NCBI GenBank assembly: GCA_017481395.1 | Contig: JAFUPE010000074.1 | Coordinates: forward strand, 1 to 11,001 | DNA: 11,001 nt | Origin: Ruminococcus sp. | GTDB lineage: Bacteria > Bacillota_A > Clostridia > Oscillospirales > Acutalibacteraceae | Direction of reading: 5' to 3' | Shown: positions 6,007 to 11,001 of the stretch, piece after piece | Numbering within the stretch: the stretch's first letter is position 1 | How the letters are laid out: each line of letters starts with the position of its first letter | Made by a program: the position numbers and the translations under genes | The notes under the pieces: generated by a model | Seen by the model: only the letters and a program-made list of their open reading frames with translations | Databases searched by the model: none | What the model was told of the DNA's origin: nothing

Positions 6007-7038
6007 TTAATCTGCTAATTCAATCTTAATATTACCGCTTGTTGTTTTTGCTGAAAGAACTCCCTCTGCAGCCTCGTCAAATTCAGGTGTTTTTTCAGAA
6101 CCGCTGGTAGTTTTTACGTTATAAAGCTTAGATGTAAGAATTTCAGCCTTGATACTGCCGCTTGTTGTGTGCAAATCGTAGTTTTCTGCATCAACGCTTT
6201 CCAGATTGATGCTTCCGCTTGTTGCCTCCAAGGTCATATCGCCTGTGCAAACTACATCTGTTAAACGAATTCCACCGCTTATATTATCGGCTTTTAGGGT
6301 TTCGGCTCTTAGGCTTTCTCCCTTAATCTTACCGCTGGTATTCCTTATGTCGGCATTAATACATGTAAGCCCATTAATATCGATACTACCGCTTGTGTTA
6401 TCAGCAATCAAGTCACCCTTAATATTACCGCTGAGTGTAAGCTTACCGCTTGTAGCGCTTACAACTGCACACTCTGCCTCAATATCAGCATTAAGCTTAA
6501 CACCGCCGCTGGTGGAAGTTGCGGTTAAGTCGCCCACATTGCCGCCAACCTCGATAAAACCGCTGTGAGTTTTAAGCGTTGTTACAATAGAGTCAACCGA
6601 TTTCGCTTCGATATCTCCGCTTGTACACTTGACATTAAGATCATTTAAAGTTTTTTCGGGAACTTCGATAATCAAATCCGGCTCGCTTAACTTGCCAAAA
6701 ACAACTATGTAGTCGTACCAATACCTGAAATCGTCATATTCAACATAAAGTGTGTCGTCAACCTGCTTAAGGTAGTAAGAGAATTTATCGCTTACCCCGT
6801 AGGTAACCTTAACCTGATTATCCTCAGATTTAATGATTTTAACATCGTTTGAAACTTCCTTAACATTAATAACATCAACTTCGTCAAAGGTAGCCGACAT
6901 AATAGTTACTTTGCTGTTTTCTTTCGGCTTAAAAATCATATCTGCACCACCCAAAGCAAAAGATAAACACATACACAAAATTCCAAAACCAACCAAACTT
7001 GAGGCAATAATTAAAAGTACCCTAATAGATTTTCTCAT
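6007..7038 (-). CDS. DUF4097-type membrane-anchored beta-solenoid protein
   Basis: 343 residues. MRKSIR and a hydrophobic segment (about 7-30) make a signal-anchor that puts the rest outside the membrane. Residues 44-130 form a less regular beta-rich part. From 139 to 336 come eleven rungs, each centred on a Ser-Gly pair, usually as (T/N/H)(T/S)SGxI: SG at 140, 159, 177, 197, 216, 235, 254, 274, 293, 312 and 334. The 18-20 residue spacing (22 at the end) fits a beta-helix or similar solenoid, as in DUF4097/YvlB-like proteins. It is the last gene of the padR operon, 13 bases after the DUF1700 gene, with AAGGAGGG overlapping that gene's stop. The biochemical function of the family is unsettled; an envelope-associated role is inferred. 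Confidence 0.87.
   Translation of the reverse strand: MRKSIRVLLIIASSLVGFGILCMCLSFALGGADMIFKPKENSKVTIMSATFDEVDVINVKEVSNDVKIIKSEDNQVKVTYGVSDKFSYYLKQVDDTLYVEYDDFRYWYDYIVVFGKLSEPDLIIEVPEKTLNDLNVKCTSGDIEAKSVDSIVTTLKTHSGFIEVGGNVGDLTATSTSGGVKLNADIEAECAVVSATSGKLTLSGNIKGDLIADNTSGSIDINGLTCINADIRNTSGKIKGESLRAETLKADNISGGIRLTDVVCTGDMTLEATSGSINLESVDAENYDLHTTSGSIKAEILTSKLYNVKTTSGSEKTPEFDEAAEGVLSAKTTSGNIKIELAD
6031..6624 (-). repeat. Eleven ~19-residue SG-motif repeats in the DUF4097 protein
   Basis: Codons 139-336 encode 11 rungs whose Ser-Gly dipeptides lie 19, 18, 20, 19, 19, 19, 20, 19, 19 and 22 residues apart. At DNA level the recurring element is accgct(t/g)gt on the plus strand, the complement of the ACN-AGC-GGT codons; the rest of each unit has diverged, so this is a protein-level rather than a DNA-level tandem repeat. 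Confidence 0.85.
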
Positions 7039-7051
7039 ACTTTAACCCTCC

Positions 7052-7624
7052 TTATCTCTTCTTAAAAAAGAATCTGAAAACACCCTTTGCAGTCTTTCCT
7101 GTTACCTTAGCCATAGCCTTAGCGAAGAGATTACATACTATAAGCCACATTATGGCAAGGCCGGAAAGAAATGCACCTGCACCGAAAACCACAAAGAAAT
7201 ATGGTGCACCGCCTGAGATTAACGCCCAGAAGCTTGCCACAAGACACGCAAATCCCGAAGCCGCCAACGCCGCAAACACTGCATAAAAACAAACGACCAA
7301 CGCCCAGATAACTATGTAGAAAGCAAGCATTATACAAAGCATTGCAGCTACAAGTGAAATCCACAAAGGCGAGCCTATAATAAGCATCACAATGTGCCAG
7401 CCTCTGAGCCTTACTCCCCTTTTAGGCTCTTTGTGAGCAGGAGCGTACTCTGAAAACAGCTCGTCAAGGTTACCTAAAGCATCTATAGCCTCTGATTCAC
7501 TCATTCCGTCTTCCATTCTTTCAGAAATCATCTCGTAATAATATGTAAGAATTCGTCTGCGTTCAGCCTTTGGCAGGTGATTTATTTTACTTTTAAGCTC
7601 TCTGGTAAATTCATTTTTAGTCAT
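7052..7624 (-). CDS. DUF1700 (HAAS-domain) membrane protein
   Basis: 190 residues. The first 60 residues are soluble and helical (MTKNEFTRELKSKINHLP, ERRRILTYYYEMISERMEDG, EAIDALGNLDELFSEY), the HAAS/DUF1700 arrangement seen in partners of PadR regulators. A basic stretch (KEPKRGVRLRGWH) is followed by hydrophobic segments at about 77-98, 99-135 and 142-168, then a basic tail (FRFFFKKR). I chose the ATG at 7624 over TTG codons at 7630 and 7627 because GGGGAGG (7640-7634) is 9 bases from the ATG and only 3 from the first TTG. The ATG overlaps the padR stop by 8 bases (ATGACTAA), implying translational coupling. In such cassettes DUF1700 is thought to work with the PadR regulator and the downstream DUF4097 protein; its biochemical role is unknown. 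Confidence 0.87.
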   Translation of the reverse strand: MTKNEFTRELKSKINHLPKAERRRILTYYYEMISERMEDGMSESEAIDALGNLDELFSEYAPAHKEPKRGVRLRGWHIVMLIIGSPLWISLVAAMLCIMLAFYIVIWALVVCFYAVFAALAASGFACLVASFWALISGGAPYFFVVFGAGAFLSGLAIMWLIVCNLFAKAMAKVTGKTAKGVFRFFFKKR

Positions 7625-7937
7625 CAACAATTACCTCCCCTGTAATAAATCTATAGATGTTCAAAATCTCGTTCCAATCCGACGAAAACTCACTTAGCCT
7701 TAACCTTCCTGCGTCGGTAATTTGATAATATTTTCTAAGTCTGCCGTTGTGAGCCACTGAGTAAACCGTAAGGCATTTGCCTTCCTCGAGACGTCTTAAG
7801 ATAGGATACAGCGTAGATTCGGATATTGAGATATACGGCTCAATGTCCTTGATAATCTGATATCCGTAAGAGTCGCCGCGGCTTAAAGCCGCCAAAACGC
7901 AAACCTCCAAAAGACCTCGTTTAATCTGAGCATCCAT
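7617..7937 (-). CDS. PadR-family transcriptional regulator
   Basis: 106 residues, the short PadR-s2 type: a winged helix with MDAQIKRGLLEVCVLAAL at the N-terminus, GDSYGYQIIKDI, recognition-helix region SESTLYPILRRLEEGKCL, and wing/C-terminal helix GRLRKYYQITDAGRLRL. It likely binds DNA as a dimer and represses its own operon. The ATG at 7937 has GGGAGGTG 8 bases upstream. It is the first gene of a three-gene operon with DUF1700 (8-base overlap) and DUF4097. An inverted repeat overlapping the -10 box of its promoter is the likely operator. The inducing signal is unknown; in related cassettes an envelope or antimicrobial stress input has been proposed. Confidence 0.93.
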   Translation of the reverse strand: MDAQIKRGLLEVCVLAALSRGDSYGYQIIKDIEPYISISESTLYPILRRLEEGKCLTVYSVAHNGRLRKYYQITDAGRLRLSEFSSDWNEILNIYRFITGEVIVDD

Positions 7938-7957
7938 AGTAACACCTCCCTACGCAC

Positions 7958-7997
7958 AATACTATATCACACATAGTATTATATGTCAAGTAGTATT
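7958..7997 (-). promoter_or_regulatory. Likely PadR operator: inverted repeat plus a third half-site
   Basis: AATACTAT (7958-7965) and ATAGTATT (7973-7980) form a perfect 8-bp inverted repeat with a 7-base spacer. It covers the -10 box and the downstream half of the promoter spacer. A third copy with one mismatch, GTAGTATT, lies at 7990-7997, just upstream of the -35 box and 17 bases from the second. Binding here would block RNA polymerase. That PadR is the ligand is inferred from position and the usual autoregulation of this family. Confidence 0.6.
7961..7989 (-). promoter_or_regulatory. Promoter of the padR operon
   Basis: On the minus strand a perfect TTGACA (7989-7984), a 17-base spacer and TATAGT (7966-7961) form the strongest promoter in the window. 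Start near 7954; leader of about 17 bases. So strong a core promoter fits an operon held down by a repressor. Confidence 0.85.
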
Positions 7998-8038
7998 TTT
8001 CGTTAGCTACATCATTTGCAGCAAGGCTAACAACACTC

Positions 8039-8072
8039 AAAAAAGCCTCGCTTTTTTCAAAGCGAAGCCTTT
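8039..8072 (-). terminator. Intrinsic terminator overlapping the end of queH
   Basis: In the minus-strand RNA, the arm from 8072 to 8060 pairs with that from 8053 to 8041 over 13 bp, including two G-U pairs (core TTCGCTT with AAGCGAG), followed by TTTTTT. The queH stop codon TGA (8059-8057) sits in the loop. The two G-U pairs would be mismatches on the plus strand, so it should work only in the minus direction. Confidence 0.85.
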
Positions 8073-8680
8073 TTTGAATATATACAACCGCAATAATTCT
8101 GGCGGTACAGGTTATACTCTCTCGACAATTCTATTGAGCGAAGGTAACCGCCTTTCTTTTTAAAGTCGGTACATAGGTAAGCTGTGCCAAGCTCATCTGC
8201 CAACCTCTCGCCTATGATGTTAATGGCATCAGCGTTTTTAAGAGGACTTAATGTTAGGGTTGTAGCAAAATAGTCCGCCCCGTGCTTTTTGGCAAGCTTT
8301 GCTGTATATCTTAATCGCTGTTCATAACACTTAAGACAACGTGCACCTCGCTCGGGTGCAGACTCAAGACCTTTTGCAAGAGCATAAAAAGCATCAGGAT
8401 TATATTCACCCTCAATAATGCTTACAGGATGTTTAAAATTCATCTCGGAAATAAGCCGTATTTCTTCACTCAGCCTATAGTCATACTCTGCTTTTTCGGT
8501 AATATTGGGGTTGTAGAACACAACGGTTATTTTGAAATACTGACTTAAGTACTCGAGGCAGTAGCTTGAACAAGGTGCACAGCAGGCATGAAGAAAAAGA
8601 GTCGGCACATTGCCCGTTATTTGATTATTTTCAATTAAAGCATCAAGCTCTTTCTGATAATTTCTTTTTACGTCAGACAT
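8057..8680 (-). CDS. queH: Epoxyqueuosine reductase QueH
   Basis: Reduces epoxyqueuosine to queuosine at position 34 of tRNAs with GUN anticodons; it is the iron-sulfur replacement for the cobalamin-dependent QueG. 207 residues, normal for the family (formerly DUF208). Motifs: HACCAPCSS (C33, C34, C37), YNPNI (57-60), GARCLKCYEQRL (C115, C118), TLTLSPLKN (141-149), KKKGGYLRSIELS and YRQNYCGC (C197, C199). These Cys clusters provide the cluster and redox ligands, although I cannot assign each one from sequence. The ATG overlaps the upstream HAD stop by 8 bases (ATGTCTGA) and the local ribosome site is weak, so translation probably depends on coupling. Last gene of a three-gene operon. No other queuosine gene is in the window. 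Confidence 0.94.
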   Translation of the reverse strand: MSDVKRNYQKELDALIENNQITGNVPTLFLHACCAPCSSYCLEYLSQYFKITVVFYNPNITEKAEYDYRLSEEIRLISEMNFKHPVSIIEGEYNPDAFYALAKGLESAPERGARCLKCYEQRLRYTAKLAKKHGADYFATTLTLSPLKNADAINIIGERLADELGTAYLCTDFKKKGGYLRSIELSREYNLYRQNYCGCIYSKKASL

Positions 8681-9320
8681 AGTTTAAAATCTCTTTCGGA
8701 GTATTTACCAAGACCTCGGCACCTGCTGATTTCAGCACGTCAACACTGCGATATCCCCACGTAACCGCCACAAGGTCTATACCTGCATTTATTGCAGTTT
8801 TTACGTCTACCTCGCTGTCGCCGACATAAAGGCAATCCTGCTTATTCACCTTAAGCTCTTTAAGTAACAGCTCAAAAGCCTCTGGGTCAGGCTTTCGCTT
8901 AATCGCTTGTCGCTGACCATAAATCGCAGAAAAGCTGTGTTCGGGAAAGCATTTATCCAAAATATCTCCGACAAACTGCTGGGCTTTGTTTGTAAGCACG
9001 GCAGTTTTAATATTCATTTCATTTAATTTCTGTAAAAGCTCAGAAACACCCTGATAAGGGACAGTATTGTCATTTGAATGTGCATTATAATACGCGTCAA
9101 ATGCTTCACGCACCTTCAAATAAAGGTTATCATCTCCGCCTTTTTCATTCATACTGCGACGAACCAAATCCTCCATACCGTTACCTACAAAGCCGTAGTA
9201 ATCCGCCATGGGATGCAAAGGCAGGTTATATTCTTTTAAAGCAATATTAACAGCATTTCCAAGGTCAACAATAGAATTTACCAAAGTGCCGTCCAAATCA
9301 AAAACAACTAACTTTTTCAT
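8673..9320 (-). CDS. HAD-IA phosphatase, phosphoglycolate phosphatase-like
   Basis: 215-residue cytosolic phosphatase with all HAD subfamily IA motifs: VFDLDGTLVNS (D8 nucleophile, D10), VLTNK (T110), KRKPDPEAF (K143) and YVGDSEVD (D168, D172). The helical cap lies between residues 15 and 85. The closest named type is Gph (2-phosphoglycolate), but the group also includes PpaX-like pyrophosphatases and nucleotide phosphatases, so the substrate is open. The ATG follows AAGGA by about 6 bases and comes 15 bases after the upstream cyclase gene stop; the 3' end overlaps queH by 8 bases. It therefore sits in the middle of a three-gene operon. Confidence 0.88.
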   Translation of the reverse strand: MKKLVVFDLDGTLVNSIVDLGNAVNIALKEYNLPLHPMADYYGFVGNGMEDLVRRSMNEKGGDDNLYLKVREAFDAYYNAHSNDNTVPYQGVSELLQKLNEMNIKTAVLTNKAQQFVGDILDKCFPEHSFSAIYGQRQAIKRKPDPEAFELLLKELKVNKQDCLYVGDSEVDVKTAINAGIDLVAVTWGYRSVDVLKSAGAEVLVNTPKEILNYV

Positions 9321-9335
9321 ACACTATCCTTAAAA

Positions 9336-9926
9336 TCAAATTCCTTTTTCCTGCTCCATAAGCACAGCTCGGCAGGGAGCCGCCTCGGCTGTGCTAACCT
9401 TTACAGGAAAAGCACAGAGAGTATACTCGCCGTCACGAATTCCCGTAAGATTAAGCCCCTCTAAAACGGCAATATTCGCCCTTGCAAACTCCATATGAGT
9501 TCTGTACTCGTCAAAGGCTGTAGAAACAGAAATACCATCGGTGCCGATAAGCACAATATCGCTGTCGGCAATTACAACCGCCGCACTATAAGAAAGGTAA
9601 GCTTCGCCTTCGCCATGAAGAATAAGGCGGCGTTTACAATAAGGCAGTAGCCTTTCCATATCCTCGCCTGTAAGAATACCCTTAATGGTAACAACAGTAC
9701 ATTTTCCGTAAAAAACCGAGAGCTTCATATCTTCGATTTTTTCACCGTCGCTGTCGAAATGATAAGGCGAATCAATATGAGTACCCGTATGCATACAAGT
9801 GCTTAAAACCGACAGGTTATAATCATCCCCCTTATCCGTGCTTTTTATGTAAGTAAGGCTCGGCTCGGGGTCGCCCTCGTAAACCTTTGCCGTTAAAATA
9901 TCGTTAGAAATATCGTATAAAAGCAT
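9336..9926 (-). CDS. Cyclase-family (KynB-like) metal hydrolase
   Basis: 196 residues from the ATG at 9926. It matches the putative cyclase/kynurenine formamidase family, whose members are metal-dependent amidohydrolases: HTGTHIDSPYHF (46-57) supplies the metal-binding H46, H50, D52 and H56, followed by GTDGIS (128-133) and a C-terminal region around E156, NL, GEYTLCAFPVKV and AEAAPCRAVL. Several members hydrolyse N-formylkynurenine or related amides and lactones; the substrate here is not known. An alternative GTG start at 9935 would add three residues, but it overlaps the AAAGGAG ribosome site, whereas the ATG is 8 bases from it. First gene of an operon with a HAD phosphatase and queH. Confidence 0.88.
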   Translation of the reverse strand: MLLYDISNDILTAKVYEGDPEPSLTYIKSTDKGDDYNLSVLSTCMHTGTHIDSPYHFDSDGEKIEDMKLSVFYGKCTVVTIKGILTGEDMERLLPYCKRRLILHGEGEAYLSYSAAVVIADSDIVLIGTDGISVSTAFDEYRTHMEFARANIAVLEGLNLTGIRDGEYTLCAFPVKVSTAEAAPCRAVLMEQEKGI

Positions 9927-9946
9927 ATTTTCCACTCCTTTCCCCT

Positions 9947-9974
9947 ATTATACCACGAAAAAACAAAAGGGCAA
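9947..9974 (-). promoter_or_regulatory. Extended -10 promoter of the cyclase-HAD-queH operon
   Basis: A perfect TATAAT (9952-9947) is preceded by TGG, an extended -10. Sixteen bases upstream lies TTGCCC (9974-9969), a partial -35. The predicted start near 9940 falls on the first bases of the AAAGGAG ribosome site, so the mRNA leader would be only about 15 bases. Confidence 0.7.
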
Positions 9975-9994
9975 TATCAGATTTGAGCCAAATG

Positions 9995-10022
9995 AAAAGG
10001 CTGACCCGAAGGTCAGCCTTTT
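9995..10022 (-). terminator. Terminator after the starch-binding protein gene (UUCG tetraloop)
   Basis: AAAAGGCTGACC (9995-10006) is perfectly complementary to GGTCAGCCTTTT (10011-10022), a 12-bp stem. In the minus-strand RNA the loop is C-UUCG-G, the extra-stable tetraloop. The T-tract on the minus side is short (TTTT, then C-ATTT). It lies 12 bases after the stop codon of the upstream minus-strand gene. Confidence 0.88.
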
Positions 10023-10034
10023 TGATTAGTTCAA

Positions 10035-11001
10035 TCAGGGATAAGTAACAGTAAGCTGTGATGCTGAAAGATCAAACTCAAATACATATGTACCTGCGTT
10101 CTTTGTTGTAAGCTTTGTATTACCTGCTACACTAGAGCTGAATGTAAGACCTGTAGCACTGTCTGTAATAGAAAGTGTTTCTTTACAGCTTGTCCATGTA
10201 CCCTCACGAACAATCTTGAACTCGTATGTAGTGTTAGCTGCGAGTTCCATCTCTACACGACCGATTGTGCCGTCAGCAGATAAGAATTCGTTAGCTGTTG
10301 TGCTCCAACCGTTAAAGGAACCTACAAGGTATCTGTCTGTAGAAGAAGCAGAAACTGCAGGAACATCGTCAAGAGACTTGTACCACTTGCCGCCCTTAAC
10401 GTCGAAGTACTGACCTGCCTGGAAAGTAAGGTCAGCAGTCTGGGCACCCTTGTTGTTATTGTTGAAGATAATGTTCTGGGGTGCTACTTCAAATGTGTAC
10501 TCGTAAACATCGAAGCCGTTAACAGTTTCGCCTGTCTTTGTCATTGCCTTACCGGGCCAGGTAACGGAAGCACCGCCCCAGTAGTATGCACATACTGCAT
10601 CCCACTTAGCAGAGTTAATGCAATAAACCTTGATAGCTTCGGGCTCTGTTTCCTGAGGAGCTGTTGTTGTTTCCTCGGGAGCAGTTGTAGTCTCAGTCTC
10701 CTGAGCTACTGTTGTTGTCTCCTCGGGAGCAGTAGTAGTCTCTGTCTCCTGAGCTGCTGTTGTTGTCTCCTCGGGAGCAGTAGTAGTCTCTGTCTCCTGA
10801 GCTGCTGTTGTAGTCTCAGTTTCCTGTGCTACTGTTGTAGCCTCTTCGGTAACTGTTGTTGCCTCTGTATCAGCGGCAGAAGATTCCTCTTCTGTATCCT
10901 CAGCATACTCGTATGTCTCATAGGGCCAATACTTATCGCCCTTGTCGAGGAGGTAGAAGCCTACGTTGTCACCAAGAAGAGCATTGCCGATGTTGTCTGT
11001 A
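10035..11001 (-). CDS. Secreted starch-binding/starch-active protein, C-terminal part (5' end outside window)
   Basis: 321 C-terminal residues are visible; the frame is open to the window edge (first full codon at 11000). Visible residues 1-35 are the end of an upstream domain (ALLGDNVGFYLLDKGDKYWPYE). An acidic, Ser/Ala stretch leads into a Thr/Glu/Pro-rich linker with a 16-residue repeat (about 45-120). Residues 121-207 look like a CBM26 starch-binding module: KVYCINSAKWD, AYYWGGASVTWPGKAM, NIIFNNNNKGAQTADL and QYFDVKGGKWY. Residues 222-321 form a second beta-sandwich, beginning RYLVGSFNGWS and ending FEFDLSASQLTVTYP, resembling X25/SusE-like modules of amylases and pullulanases. The catalytic part, if any, is not in view. 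A start at the internal Met (10544) is not credible because it would cut the CBM26 module in half. Same strand as the amylase at the other end of the window, but a separate transcript. Confidence 0.85.
   Translation of the reverse strand, partial: TDNIGNALLGDNVGFYLLDKGDKYWPYETYEYAEDTEEESSAADTEATTVTEEATTVAQETETTTAAQETETTTAPEETTTAAQETETTTAPEETTTVAQETETTTAPEETTTAPQETEPEAIKVYCINSAKWDAVCAYYWGGASVTWPGKAMTKTGETVNGFDVYEYTFEVAPQNIIFNNNNKGAQTADLTFQAGQYFDVKGGKWYKSLDDVPAVSASSTDRYLVGSFNGWSTTANEFLSADGTIGRVEMELAANTTYEFKIVREGTWTSCKETLSITDSATGLTFSSSVAGNTKLTTKNAGTYVFEFDLSASQLTVTYP
10659..10802 (-). repeat. 48-bp tandem repeat coding a 16-residue Thr/Glu/Pro linker, three units
   Basis: Units at 10659-10706, 10707-10754 and 10755-10802 each encode AQETETTTAPEETTT(A/V). 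Two units are almost identical in DNA; the third differs at a few third positions. Partial units flank both sides (PQETEPEA towards the C-terminus, AQETETTTA towards the N-terminus). This is a flexible, probably O-glycosylated or protease-resistant interdomain linker, and a site prone to copy-number change. Confidence 0.9.

Noticed and set aside
2703..7038. Open frames antisense to ackA and the DUF4097 gene
   Set aside because: They lack ribosome sites and domain signatures and follow the codon pattern of the real genes, so they are shadows.
7625..7630. TTG starts for the DUF1700 protein
   Set aside because: They sit only 3-6 bases from the GGGGAGG site; the ATG at 7624 has correct spacing.
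8002..8031. Inverted repeat GTTAGC/GCTAAC between queH and padR
   Set aside because: Only 6 bp with an 18-base loop and no T-tract; likely chance next to the real terminator at 8039-8072.
9927..9935. GTG start for the cyclase gene
   Set aside because: It overlaps the AAAGGAG ribosome site; the ATG nine bases later is well spaced.
10035..10544. A separate 169-residue gene starting at the internal Met
   Set aside because: The frame continues open to the window edge, the Met has no ribosome site, and it lies inside the CBM26 module.
10653..10860. Regular repeats that could suggest a CRISPR or minisatellite element
   Set aside because: The 48-bp units are contiguous, stay in frame and encode a Thr/Glu/Pro linker; there are no unique spacers.

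Overview
The window looks like chromosomal DNA of an anaerobic, starch-using gut Firmicute of the Ruminococcus/Oscillospiraceae type. The pointers are a moderately AT-rich composition, strong AGGAGG-type ribosome sites, sigma-A-like promoters, acetate kinase, a TmcAL-type tRNA acetate ligase, a PadR-DUF1700-DUF4097 cassette, and secreted amylolytic proteins with a CBM26-type starch-binding module and Thr/Glu-rich linkers. The genus is inference. No tRNA, rRNA, CRISPR array, insertion sequence or phage gene was seen, and no stretch over 300 bases lacks a gene.

Layout. (1) 1-1692, minus: N-terminal 564 residues of a secreted GH13 alpha-amylase, with a promoter and a leader carrying two hairpins. 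(2) 1894-2693, plus: a small zinc-ribbon membrane protein with its own promoter and terminator, then a DUF378 membrane protein. (3) 2703-3905, minus: acetate kinase, sharing a bidirectional terminator with DUF378. (4) 3906-4005: a divergent promoter region in which the ackA and tmcAL -10 boxes overlap on opposite strands. (5) 4006-5979, plus: tmcAL (TTG start) and a Cof-type HAD phosphatase, ending in a bidirectional terminator. (6) 6007-7937, minus: padR, DUF1700 and DUF4097 genes in one tight operon with a likely autoregulatory operator over its promoter. (7) 8057-9926, minus: cyclase-family hydrolase, HAD-IA phosphatase and queH in one operon with an extended -10 promoter and a very short leader. 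(8) 10035-11001, minus: C-terminal part of a second secreted starch-active protein with a 16-residue linker repeat, a CBM26-like module and a final beta-sandwich.

How the genes fit together. The outer genes serve extracellular starch breakdown. Acetate kinase serves fermentation (acetyl phosphate to acetate plus ATP). The divergent tmcAL product spends acetate and ATP to modify tRNA-Met, so the two genes are linked by metabolite as well as by DNA. The PadR cassette probably monitors or remodels the envelope. QueH and TmcAL both act on the tRNA wobble position. Most genes here are ordinary housekeeping or degradative genes. I did not find a clearly new multi-gene system. The most notable signals are the overlapping divergent promoters, the three-half-site PadR operator, the 19-residue solenoid, the hairpinned amylase leader and the terminators that run into coding ends.
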